Shown here piece by piece: positions 7,998 through 15,279 of a stretch of DNA of 34,051 nt; position 1 is the stretch's first letter; each line of letters begins with the position of its first letter. The notes under the pieces are model-generated. The model was given only the letters and a program-made list of their open reading frames with translations, searched no databases and had not been told where the DNA came from. Source of the DNA: a bacterium (GTDB lineage Bacteria; 4484-113). Made by a program: the position numbers and the translations under genes. Where the stretch lies: NCBI GenBank assembly GCA_029932365.1, contig JAOZQG010000011.1:1-34051 (forward strand), read 5' to 3'.

Positions 7998-8859
7998 CCG
8001 CGTGGAAGCCGCGTCCGTGCTGTTGTCCGAGCCCGAAGTAAGCCTGATGGGCTACACGCGCCCGGCGGAGGGCGGGTTCGTTGAAGAGCATATTGAGCGC
8101 GCGGCGCGGGAGTGTTACCAGTCGCAGGCGCGGATGTCGCCCCAAAGCGGCAAGCGCTTCATCCGCGGCATAATTCTGCGCGGGCACGAAAGCGTCCTGG
8201 AGCACGCCAGCGCCACATTCCGCGTGCTTGGGGGAAGCCGGGCTTACACCCACGAGCAGGTCAGGCACCGGCTGCTTTCGTTTTCCCAGCAGAGCCAGCG
8301 CTACGTCAGCGAAGACGATTTCCGGGCGGTGCTTCCGCCCGCGATTGCGGACAGCGCAGAGGCGCGCGAGGTATTCGTCGAATCGCTGGAGAGCGCGCGC
8401 AAAGCGTATAAGCGGCTCAAGGAGCTGGGGCTGGAAAACGAGGACGCCCGCTTTGTGCTGCCCAACGCGGTGGAAAGCGGAATCGTCATCTCCGGCAACT
8501 TCCGGGAATGGCGCCACGTCTGCCGCACCCGGTGCAGCGCCGCCGCGCAGTGGGAAATCAGGCGCATTTGCGGCCTGGTGCTTAAGTCGCTGCAAGAACT
8601 CGCGCCGGCTGTGTTCGGCGATTTGATGCTCGACGAAAAGACGTGGATTGCGACGCATATCTCGGAAACGGTTGATTGCGCCGAAGCGCAGAAAACAGTC
8701 AACCGCGAGCTGGCGAAGCTGGAAAAGAAAAACCAGCCGCCCGGCCGCATCCTGCGCCGGCTGGCGGACGACAAGCTGTATGCGGCGCTGTTTCACGTCA
8801 AGCGCTGCCTCTGCGCGGGCTGCACCGCCACATTTGCCGCATGCGGGGATCTAAAGTAG
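7981..8859 (+). CDS. thyX: Flavin-dependent thymidylate synthase with Cys-containing C-terminal extension
   Basis: Makes dTMP from dUMP using FAD, NADPH and methylene-tetrahydrofolate. The ThyX signature is intact at residues 95-108 (RHRLLSFSQQSQRY), and the FAD/dUMP-binding stretch NFREWRHVCRTRC...AQWEIR follows. At 292 aa it is longer than most family members (about 220-250): the last roughly 60 residues are an extension ending in CLCAGC with one more Cys near the end, which might bind metal. The ATG at 7981 gives a 17-base overlap with the HD-GYP gene. GGAGG at 7961-7965 is rather far from it, and a GTG at 7969 is the alternative. ThyX in place of ThyA is common in anaerobes and many Terrabacteria. 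Confidence 0.93.
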   Translation: MTSLPDRVEAASVLLSEPEVSLMGYTRPAEGGFVEEHIERAARECYQSQARMSPQSGKRFIRGIILRGHESVLEHASATFRVLGGSRAYTHEQVRHRLLSFSQQSQRYVSEDDFRAVLPPAIADSAEAREVFVESLESARKAYKRLKELGLENEDARFVLPNAVESGIVISGNFREWRHVCRTRCSAAAQWEIRRICGLVLKSLQELAPAVFGDLMLDEKTWIATHISETVDCAEAQKTVNRELAKLEKKNQPPGRILRRLADDKLYAALFHVKRCLCAGCTATFAACGDLK

Positions 8860-8936
8860 CGGGTATAGGGCGCTCGCAAGTAAGTCCGCCTTGCTCAACC
8901 AGTAGACTGTAATCGGTGACAACCTATAGGGATGCT

Positions 8937-9656
8937 ATGCGATTTGCATTAGTACTTCTTGTCGCGGCCTGCCTGAGCACATGCCTGATGACGTGTGTTG
9001 ATAATGAACACTCGCGTGCGTCCGAGACCCCGGCGGAGAAGCAGGCAGATGACTCTACAGCCAGTCAAGTCTATTCTTCCAGCCAGGCGCGGGAACAGGC
9101 ACTAGCTTCCGGCAAGCATGAGATGATCGTGGGATACGAGAGCTATGAGCTGAATCAGCCAGTCGACGGAAGTATTCTTAAGCGGTTTGTCGGGCCGCAC
9201 CAAGACAAGTCGCAACCGGAAGTCCGGTTGTATGAACTCAAAGATGGCGTTTTCACCGGGGATTACACTTGGGGCAAGATAACCACGCTGGTGCTCCGCA
9301 ACGGTCTGCTGAAGGCCGTGTTTGTGGACTATACGGTGCCAGACGGGCTCCGTGACCGTCCGGAAGAGGCCTGGAGCTACGTGAGAACTCTGCGTCAGAA
9401 GATAGTGGACGAGTACGACGGCAGGCTTGTTAAAAAGGACAGGTTCTATTTGAATCCAGAGTCCCCGGGGACTAAGGCGTGGCAAGGCGTCTTGCTGATC
9501 GAAGACGATGGCGGCCGCCTGCTGGCCTTCATATGGAAGGGTCATGAGGTGATGATCTCCTGTTGGGAAGAGGAGTTCGCGACTGAGGTCAGGGAAGAAA
9601 TGGATCTGGACAAGCAAAGAGAGCTTCCCTGCCGGCCCCTAATTCCTTCGCTCTGA
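8937..9656 (+). CDS. Unknown lipoprotein
   Basis: 239 aa. MRFALVLLVAACLSTCLMTC is a signal with two overlapping lipobox candidates, Leu-Ser-Thr-Cys and Leu-Met-Thr-Cys. A Ser/Ala/Glu-rich linker follows, then a mixed alpha/beta domain with many Gly, Trp and Tyr residues. I do not recognise the family. It is not obviously enzymatic: no conserved Ser-His-Asp or metal motif stands out. The ATG at 8937 is chosen because it begins the signal peptide directly and AGGG lies 5 bases before it; an in-frame GTG at 8916 is possible. It follows thyX by 77 bases and probably has its own weak promoter (TGTAAT at 8908-8913). Base use looks slightly less GC-rich than in its neighbours. Confidence 0.7.
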   Translation: MRFALVLLVAACLSTCLMTCVDNEHSRASETPAEKQADDSTASQVYSSSQAREQALASGKHEMIVGYESYELNQPVDGSILKRFVGPHQDKSQPEVRLYELKDGVFTGDYTWGKITTLVLRNGLLKAVFVDYTVPDGLRDRPEEAWSYVRTLRQKIVDEYDGRLVKKDRFYLNPESPGTKAWQGVLLIEDDGGRLLAFIWKGHEVMISCWEEEFATEVREEMDLDKQRELPCRPLIPSL

Positions 9657-9722
9657 CACGCGTTACCTGGCCCGCGGAGCACACCATTCCTGAGTTGACA
9701 GACACCCGAATCTTCTGTGGGC

Positions 9723-9728
9723 TATAAT
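9723..9728 (+). promoter_or_regulatory. -10 box for the alpha/beta hydrolase gene
   Basis: TATAAT, 16 bases before the ATG at 9745. A perfect TTGACA lies at 9695-9700, but the spacing of 22 bases is too long for a standard promoter, so the two may not work together. Confidence 0.5.
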
Positions 9729-9744
9729 CCCGTGTATCAAGCGC

Positions 9745-10578
9745 ATGCTGACCACTGTGGCCATTTGCCTGATTGTTTTCGTCGTCGTTGTTGCCGTCAG
9801 CGTACGTCTGATGGAGAACTCGCTTATCTACTTCCCGTCGAAGTACCCCACGGGCAGATGGGACGCGGGCTTTTATGGCCTTCACGTTGAAGACGTTTAC
9901 CTTTCAACCGGCGACGGTGTGCGCATCCACGGCTGGTTCGTTCCGATGGAAGGCGCGACGCATACCATCCTGTTGTTCCACGGCAACGGGGGCAATCTCA
10001 CCGACCGGCTGGAAAAACTCGCGCTGCTGCGCTCGCTGGGCGCGAACGTGTTCATCATCGACTACCGGGGCTACGGGCGCAGCGAGGGGCGTCCGCACGA
10101 GGCCGGGCTTTACGCCGACGCCGACGCGGCTTACGCCTGGCTGCGCGATGAAAAGGGCGTTGCGCCGGAAAGCATCGTGGTTCTGGGCGAATCTCTGGGC
10201 GGCGCGGTTGCGGTCGACCTGGCGTCGCGCGAACGGGTGGGCGGGGCAATATTAGAATCCACCTTCACTTCCGCCAAAGACATGGCGCGAAAGGCCCTGC
10301 CGTTTATTCCGCCTGTGCTCTATCTAAAATCCAGGCTCGACTCGCTGGGCAAAATAGCGTCCGTAGACGCACCGCTGCTCATAATCCACGGCACGCGCGA
10401 CACAACCGTCCCTTTGGAACACGCACATAGGCTTTACGAGAAAGCCGCGCAGCCGAAAGCGCTGGTGGAGATGCCGGGAGCGGGGCACAACGACATCTTC
10501 GTGGTCGCCGAGGAGCTTTACCGGAGCAGCCTGAAGGATTTCCTGAGCCAGCTCAAGGAACCGGCCAAAGGCGAATAA
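9745..10578 (+). CDS. Membrane-anchored alpha/beta hydrolase (BEM46/YfhR-like)
   Basis: 277 aa. An N-terminal hydrophobic helix (about 1-24) is followed by an alpha/beta hydrolase fold. HGNGGN forms the oxyanion-side loop, GESLGG holds the nucleophile Ser150, GTRDTTVP gives Asp219 and GAGHND gives His248, so the catalytic triad is complete. IDYRGYGRSEG is typical of the BEM46/YfhR group, whose substrates are mostly unknown (esterase or lipase-like activities). The anchor would place the domain either at the cytoplasmic face or in the periplasm; a positive-inside call is not clear. The start has no strong ribosome site but lies 16 bases after a TATAAT. The gene ends 7 bases before the convergent hslU stop, so nothing regulatory fits between them. 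Confidence 0.88.
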   Translation: MLTTVAICLIVFVVVVAVSVRLMENSLIYFPSKYPTGRWDAGFYGLHVEDVYLSTGDGVRIHGWFVPMEGATHTILLFHGNGGNLTDRLEKLALLRSLGANVFIIDYRGYGRSEGRPHEAGLYADADAAYAWLRDEKGVAPESIVVLGESLGGAVAVDLASRERVGGAILESTFTSAKDMARKALPFIPPVLYLKSRLDSLGKIASVDAPLLIIHGTRDTTVPLEHAHRLYEKAAQPKALVEMPGAGHNDIFVVAEELYRSSLKDFLSQLKEPAKGE

Positions 10579-10585
10579 TTTCGCG

Positions 10586-11986
10586 CTACAGAATATATTC
10601 CGCGAGGTCCTTTTCGGCCAGGATGTCGCCCACGCGCTCTTCCACGTATTTGCGGTCGACCTTAACCGTGGTGGGCTTGGCCAGCGGCGCGTCAAACGAA
10701 ACGTCCTCCAGCACGCGCTCCATCATCGTATAGAGCCGGCGCGCCCCGATGTCCTCCAGGATGCGGTTGGCTTTCTGCGCCAGCCGGGCCAGCGCCTTAA
10801 CCCCGCCGGACGTGAACTTGAGCACCACCCGGTCGGTGGCTAAAAGCTCCTGGTACTGGCGGGTGAGTGCGTTCTTTGGCTCGGTTAGTATGCGCTCAAA
10901 CTCGTCCGCCGAAAGCGAATCGAATTCCACGCGCAGCGGGAACCGCCCCTGGAACTCAGGGATAAGGTCGCTTGGCTTGGCGGTGCTGAACGCGCCCGCT
11001 GCCATGAACAGGATGTGGTTGGTCTTTATCGGGCCGTACTTGGTGATGACCGTGGTGCCTTCCACCAGCGGGAGCAGGTCGCGCTGCACTCCGCCGCGCG
11101 AAACGTCCGGCCCCGCGCCTTTGCCCTCGCCCAGCGTGATTTTATCTATTTCGTCGACGAACACGATGCCGGTCTGCTCCACGCGCTCAATGGCCTGGCG
11201 CACCAGCTTTTCGTGGTCGAGTTCGCGCTCCACTTCCTCCTCCAGGAAAAACCGCCGCGCCTCCGCCACCGTCACTTCCTTTTCCTTGCGCGACTTCGGC
11301 CCCACGTCGCCCAGCATCTCCTGGAGGTTCATCCCCAGCTCCTCCAGCCCCTGGGAGCTGAAGACCTGCATGAACTTGGGCTGGTTTTCCGGCACCTGGA
11401 TGCGGATTTTCTCGCCGTCCATCGCGCCGCTCAGGATGCGCTCGTGGAGCTTGGCGCGGATGCGCTCCGCCTGCTCTGAGCGCTCGCGCGCGGCCTGGAT
11501 ATCTTCGGTGCCGACTGGGGGATGCGCCCGTTTTGGTTTCGGCTGGAGTATCTCCACGATGCGCCAGGCGGCGGCGTCGGCCAGCTTTTCCGAAAGCTCG
11601 GCCATGCGCTCGTTTCTCAGCGTGCGCACGGCGACTTCCGCCAGGTCGCGCACGATGCTGTCCACGTCGCGCCCCACGTAGCCCACCTCGGTGAACTTGG
11701 TGGCCTCCACCTTGACAAACGGCGCGCGGATGAGCCGGGCCATGCGGCGGGCAACTTCGGTTTTGCCCACGCCCGTCGGCCCGATCATCAGGATGTTTTT
11801 GGGGATGATCTCCTCGCGCATCTGGCCTTCCACGCGGGCGCGGCGGTAGCGGTTGCGGATGGCGATGGCGACGGTGCGCTTGGCGCGGTCCTGGCCGATG
11901 ATGTACTTGTCCAGCTCAGCGACGATTTCCGCGGGCGTCAGTTGCACCTCGCTGTAGGGACTTTCTTCGGTGCCGGTAATTCTCAT
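10586..11986 (-). CDS. hslU: ATP-dependent protease ATPase subunit HslU
   Basis: 466 aa AAA+ unfoldase that feeds proteins to the HslV peptidase. Visible features are the early LTPAEIVAELDKYIIGQ, Walker A GPTGVGKT (69-76), the pore motif GYVGRD, Walker B VFVDEIDK, the intermediate I-domain between them, and a C-terminal tail DLAEYIL. In known HslU that tail docks into HslV (DLSRFIL in E. coli), so an HslV partner is expected. Yet no hslV lies next to it: upstream is a 510-base stretch with no proteasome-like gene, downstream is the convergent hydrolase. I chose the ATG at 11986 because MRITGTEESPYSEVQLTP matches the usual family start; the frame stays open further upstream but without family sequence. 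The ribosome site is weak and a TGATAGACT extended -10-like element lies at 11994-12002. Confidence 0.95.
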   Translation of the reverse strand: MRITGTEESPYSEVQLTPAEIVAELDKYIIGQDRAKRTVAIAIRNRYRRARVEGQMREEIIPKNILMIGPTGVGKTEVARRMARLIRAPFVKVEATKFTEVGYVGRDVDSIVRDLAEVAVRTLRNERMAELSEKLADAAAWRIVEILQPKPKRAHPPVGTEDIQAARERSEQAERIRAKLHERILSGAMDGEKIRIQVPENQPKFMQVFSSQGLEELGMNLQEMLGDVGPKSRKEKEVTVAEARRFFLEEEVERELDHEKLVRQAIERVEQTGIVFVDEIDKITLGEGKGAGPDVSRGGVQRDLLPLVEGTTVITKYGPIKTNHILFMAAGAFSTAKPSDLIPEFQGRFPLRVEFDSLSADEFERILTEPKNALTRQYQELLATDRVVLKFTSGGVKALARLAQKANRILEDIGARRLYTMMERVLEDVSFDAPLAKPTTVKVDRKYVEERVGDILAEKDLAEYIL

Positions 11987-12037
11987 CGTCCAGAGTCTAT
12001 CACAGAGGTAGCGCGCAACCCGGGTTCCTCCTGTAGT

Positions 12038-12056
12038 GTGCGGTCTTGTGCCGCAC
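12038..12056. repeat. Short inverted repeat
   Basis: GTGCGG at 12038-12043 pairs with CCGCAC at 12051-12056 around a 7-base loop. No T-run follows on either strand. It resembles the half-sites of small intergenic repeats rather than a terminator. Confidence 0.4.
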
Positions 12057-12156
12057 CGTTTGGAACACCGGTTAGTTACTGGTGGCGCAGGCGTCCCGCC
12101 CGTGATTCGACACATCCCACCGACTGGATTGCCATCGCTACCCATCTGGGGATTTT

Positions 12157-12187
12157 CCCTGGCTACCGGCTACTAGCCCCTGGCTAC
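12157..12187. repeat. Two direct copies of CCCTGGCTAC
   Basis: CCCTGGCTAC occurs at 12157-12166 and again at 12178-12187, 21 bases apart, with GGCTAC repeated once more in partial form between them. This suggests a short tandem duplication. No function is evident. Confidence 0.45.
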
Positions 12188-12363
12188 TCTCTTACAACCT
12201 CCCCATCCACGCCCACGCCCAGTTCCACGAGTGGGAGCGGGTCATCAGTGTTCGCGCCCGCCCGGGTCCACATCCGGTAGTTGCCAGCGAAAGCGAATTC
12301 CGCCGGGTACGTGTCGTCGCCGGCGCAGTCGGTCTTGGCAGCCACAGACTCGAAACAAAGCAT
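12184..12363 (-). CDS. Possible small protein or gene remnant, 59 aa
   Basis: An ATG-to-TAG frame on the minus strand encodes 59 residues with ordinary protein-like composition: it begins MLCFESVAAKTDCAGDD and ends in LVELGVGVDGEVVRE. It has two Cys and is acidic. An AGG about 5 bases before the ATG is a weak ribosome site, and a stop codon lies 18 bases before the ATG, inside the palindrome. I do not recognise it. It could be a real small gene, the tail of a decayed gene, or chance. There is no signal peptide or membrane helix. The 21-base repeat overlaps its 3' end. Confidence 0.3.
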   Translation of the reverse strand: MLCFESVAAKTDCAGDDTYPAEFAFAGNYRMWTRAGANTDDPLPLVELGVGVDGEVVRE

Positions 12364-12371
12364 CAGGCCTA

Positions 12372-12389
12372 TCCCTCGCTAGCGAGGGA
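12372..12389. repeat. 18-base perfect palindrome
   Basis: TCCCTCGCTAGCGAGGGA reads the same on both strands with no spacer. It lies 52 bases before the secD -35 box and 9 bases before the possible small ORF. It could be an operator for a dimeric regulator or the core of a repeat element. Confidence 0.55.
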
Positions 12390-12440
12390 GCAGGAGGTTC
12401 CATCCACCACCTGAGGTCGGCTATGAACTTCTACGTTCCC

Positions 12441-12469
12441 TTGTGGTGCCGAAAAGGTCGTGATATTAT
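12441..12469 (+). promoter_or_regulatory. Promoter for secD and the genes after it
   Basis: TTGTGG at 12441-12446 and TATTAT at 12464-12469 are separated by 17 bases, the ideal sigma-70 spacing. The predicted transcript start near 12476 leaves a leader of about 20 bases with GGAG at 12488-12491 before the ATG at 12497. It may drive secD, secF and recJ. Confidence 0.6.
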
Positions 12470-12496
12470 TGGGGTTCAGCAATTCCCGGAGAGTAT

Positions 12497-13792
12497 ATGA
12501 ACCAACGGCAGGCTAACCTCCTGTTAATCGTCGCTGTGCTGGTTATCGCGCTTATCCAGCCGCTCTACCGCTACACGAACGACTTCGACATCATCACGCT
12601 GGGGCTTGACCTCAGGGGCGGCGTGTCGGTGCTGCTGAAAGCGGTTCCGCCCGCGGGCCAGCCGGTGAGCGCCGACGACATCAGCGGGCTGATTGAAGTA
12701 ATACGCAACCGCGTGGACCCGCAGGGACAGCGCGAGGTGACCATCACCCGCGTGGGCACCGACCGCGTGCTGGTACAGGTGCCCAGCCAGCGGAAGGCCG
12801 GCGAAGCCGAATCGGGGGATCTGGGCGAGGGCGAAAGCGAAGTTGACCAGATACTGAAGCTAATCGGCGAAACCGCGTTGCTTGAGTTTTTAGATGTCGG
12901 CGACCAACCGTTGGACGACGGATTCGACATCACCAAAGCCGAGACAGAATATCCCGTTGTGGTGACCGGAAAGGACCTGCAAAACGCGTATCCCACGCGG
13001 GATTCGCTGGGACGCCCCGCAGTCGGATTTGAGTTCAAGGCCGATGGCGCCGAGACCTTCGGGCGTTTCACCCAGAACAACGTGAACCGCTACATGGCAA
13101 TCGCTTTGGACAAGAAGATTATATCCTGCCCCGTAATCCGCTCGGCCATCTGGGGAGGCCGGGGCATCATTGAGGGCGGATTTAATGTCCAGAGCGCGAC
13201 GCTGCTCGCCAAACAGCTCAAAGGCGGCGCCCTGCCGGTTCCGGTAATGGTACTGGAAAGCCGCGTGGTGGGCCCCACGCTGGGCAAAGAATCCATTGAC
13301 ACGAGCCTTGTTGCGGGCATCGCGGGATTCGCCATAATCCTGCTGATAATGCTGGCTATGTACCGGCTGCCGGGCCTGGTGGCGGACATCGCGCTCATTC
13401 TTTACGTCTTGATGACACTCGGCTTTCTGTCGCTTTTTGGGGTGACGCTTACGCTCCCCGGCATCGCTGGTTTCATCCTTTCCATCGGTATGGCGATAGA
13501 CGCCAACATAATAATATTTGAAAGGCTCAAGGAAGAGCTTGCGTGGGGCAAAACGCTGGGAGCGGCGCTCGAAGCCGCGTTCGCCCGCGCGTGGATCGCC
13601 ATCCTGGATGGCAATATGACAACGCTAATTGCTGCGCTGGTGCTGTTCTTCTACGGCACGGGGCCGGTTAAAGGATTCGCCATAACGCTGTCCATCGGTA
13701 TTCTGGTCTCGATGTTCAGCGCGGTGTTTGTCAGCCGCTTCATACTGTCACTGTTCATTCAGAAGGTGAAGAGGGCCAGCCTTTACGCATAA
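12497..13792 (+). CDS. secD: Protein translocase subunit SecD
   Basis: 431 aa, the short form seen in many Gram-positive and deep-branching bacteria (E. coli 615). With SecF it pulls preproteins out of the SecYEG channel using the proton gradient. An N-terminal helix (about 8-26) is followed by LGLDLRGGVSVLL (family motif D1), a periplasmic P1 domain, and five C-terminal helices in the SecD/SecF export-membrane domain, with the conserved GMAIDANIIIFERLKEE near 330-346. The start has a GGAG site 5 bases before it and a well-placed promoter. secF follows after 9 bases. Confidence 0.96.
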   Translation: MNQRQANLLLIVAVLVIALIQPLYRYTNDFDIITLGLDLRGGVSVLLKAVPPAGQPVSADDISGLIEVIRNRVDPQGQREVTITRVGTDRVLVQVPSQRKAGEAESGDLGEGESEVDQILKLIGETALLEFLDVGDQPLDDGFDITKAETEYPVVVTGKDLQNAYPTRDSLGRPAVGFEFKADGAETFGRFTQNNVNRYMAIALDKKIISCPVIRSAIWGGRGIIEGGFNVQSATLLAKQLKGGALPVPVMVLESRVVGPTLGKESIDTSLVAGIAGFAIILLIMLAMYRLPGLVADIALILYVLMTLGFLSLFGVTLTLPGIAGFILSIGMAIDANIIIFERLKEELAWGKTLGAALEAAFARAWIAILDGNMTTLIAALVLFFYGTGPVKGFAITLSIGILVSMFSAVFVSRFILSLFIQKVKRASLYA

Positions 13793-13801
13793 GGGGAACC
13801 A

Positions 13802-15271
13802 ATGCTCAAAAACTTCCATCGCTACCGGCTAATTCCCTTTGTCCAGTACAACAAGCTGTGGCTGCTCATCTCGGTCATAGTCATTGTCATCGGCATTGTT
13901 GCCATGGTGGGTAACAGCCGCAGCATCGGGAGTCCCCTTTTCTTGGGCATTGACTTCACCGGCGGAAGCTTCGTTGCGCTGAAGCTTGAGCAGCCCGGCA
14001 ATTCGCGGGAGATAGCTAAAATAGCCAGTGAGTATTCCGTGGGCGAGCCGTTGGTCCAGTTGCGGCGAAAAGACCCGCGAGAAGTCGAGATCCGCCTGCG
14101 CATCGACACCGGCGACGCCGCCACCGAAGCCGAGCAGAATAAAGTACGCAACGAAAAAATCGGGCAGATGATTGCCCAAATCGCCGCGGCTTACGACAAC
14201 GGGTTGCCCGCGAAGGAAGCAGCAGAACCGCAGCCGGAACCGGCGGAGGACGCTGCGGACGCCGCGCCGACGGAAGCCGAACAGCAGGAACTTCCCCCAG
14301 GCGAGGCCGCAGCCGATAGCGAATCCCCGGAAAAAGCCGAAGAAGCCACCGAAGCGCCGGAGGCTGAAGAAAAGGACGCGGCAGCAGCCGAAACGGCAGA
14401 AGATGAAGCGCCCGCCAGCGACGAAGCCGAAGAGCGTGCCGAAGAGGAAGTTGAGGAAACCGGCGGGGTGCAGGTCCTGGCGCGCGACTACGTGGGACCG
14501 GTCGTCGGCCACGAACTTATCAGAAACGCCATCATCGCGCTCATCCTGGGCACGCTGGCGATTATGATTTACATCTTCATCCGGTTCAACCGCTTCGTGT
14601 TCGCGATTGCTGCGGTCATCGCGCTGATACACGACGTGGCCATCGCCCTCACCGGAACCGCGATACTCAAGCTTGAAGTCAACTCGTTTTTTATCGCCGT
14701 TATCCTCACCATCATCGGATATTCCATCAACGACACCATTATAATTTTCGACCGGATACGCGAAAACCTGCACAACTTCCCCCAGATGAACTTCGCGACC
14801 ATAATCAACCTGAGCCTGACGCAGACGCTGACCCGCTCTATCATGACCGTGGGCACGGTTATCGTGATGCTGGTGACGCTGCTGCTGTTCGGCGGCGCGG
14901 CCATCTACAGCTTCAGCATGGCGATGCTGTTCGGGATGATTTCCGGCGCCTATTCCTCGGTGTTTATCGCCGCGCCCATAGTGCTGTTTTTCACGCCCGA
15001 GGAGAGAAAAGCGCGCATTCCACGCACAATCGACCTGCTGGCGGCCCAGGAGCAGGCCGCGCTCGGCACATTTGACGAAGAAGAAGTGATAGTCGAAGAC
15101 GAAGAGGGAGAAGAAAAGGAGGAGGAAAAAGAAAAGCCGGAGCGGATGGAACTCAAGCCGGAAGAAGCTCAAAAGCGGGCTGAACCGGCTAAGGCACCCA
15201 GGGAACAGCCGAAGCCAGCGAAGCCCAAAAAGAAAACCAAGAAAAAGAAGCGAAAACCTCGCAGGCGCTAG
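13802..15271 (+). CDS. secF: Protein translocase subunit SecF with long acidic insert and charged tail
   Basis: 489 aa, against about 300-320 for typical SecF. The core is normal: a first helix, LGIDFTGGSFVALKL, ARDYVGPVVGHEL, then five helices with the conserved IGYSINDTIIIFDRIRENL. Two additions account for the size. Roughly residues 134-221 form a low-complexity insert rich in Glu, Ala and Pro within the periplasmic P1 loop. Residues from about 408 form a cytoplasmic tail that is first strongly acidic and then strongly basic, ending in a Lys/Arg run. The insert is in frame and the flanking motifs are intact, so it is a real part of the protein. AAGGGG lies just before the ATG. recJ follows, its ribosome site overlapping the secF stop. 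Confidence 0.94.
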   Translation: MLKNFHRYRLIPFVQYNKLWLLISVIVIVIGIVAMVGNSRSIGSPLFLGIDFTGGSFVALKLEQPGNSREIAKIASEYSVGEPLVQLRRKDPREVEIRLRIDTGDAATEAEQNKVRNEKIGQMIAQIAAAYDNGLPAKEAAEPQPEPAEDAADAAPTEAEQQELPPGEAAADSESPEKAEEATEAPEAEEKDAAAAETAEDEAPASDEAEERAEEEVEETGGVQVLARDYVGPVVGHELIRNAIIALILGTLAIMIYIFIRFNRFVFAIAAVIALIHDVAIALTGTAILKLEVNSFFIAVILTIIGYSINDTIIIFDRIRENLHNFPQMNFATIINLSLTQTLTRSIMTVGTVIVMLVTLLLFGGAAIYSFSMAMLFGMISGAYSSVFIAAPIVLFFTPEERKARIPRTIDLLAAQEQAALGTFDEEEVIVEDEEGEEKEEEKEKPERMELKPEEAQKRAEPAKAPREQPKPAKPKKKTKKKKRKPRRR

Positions 15272-15279
15272 GAGCAGCC

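Larger units (their letters stand above)
11987..12496. other. 510-base intergenic stretch with short repeats and palindromes
   Basis: Lies between the divergent hslU and secD starts. It contains a perfect 6-base stem (12038-12056), a 21-base spaced direct repeat (12157-12187), an 18-base perfect palindrome (12372-12389), a possible small minus-strand ORF (12184-12363) and the secD promoter (12441-12469). No hslV remnant is seen in any frame. The mix of short hairpins and repeats looks like intergenic repeat elements (REP or MITE type), but copies elsewhere in the genome would be needed to show that. Confidence 0.5.

Noticed and set aside
9695-9728. TTGACA (9695-9700) and TATAAT (9723-9728) as a full sigma-70 promoter, with a similar TTGACG/TATAAT pair at 6916-6950
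   Set aside because: The spacings are 22 and 23 bases, too long for sigma-70. Two cases are not enough to propose an unusual sigma factor; the -10 boxes alone are kept.
11987-12370. Remnant of hslV in the gap upstream of hslU
   Set aside because: No frame on either strand shows the N-terminal Thr-Thr start or other HslV stretches.
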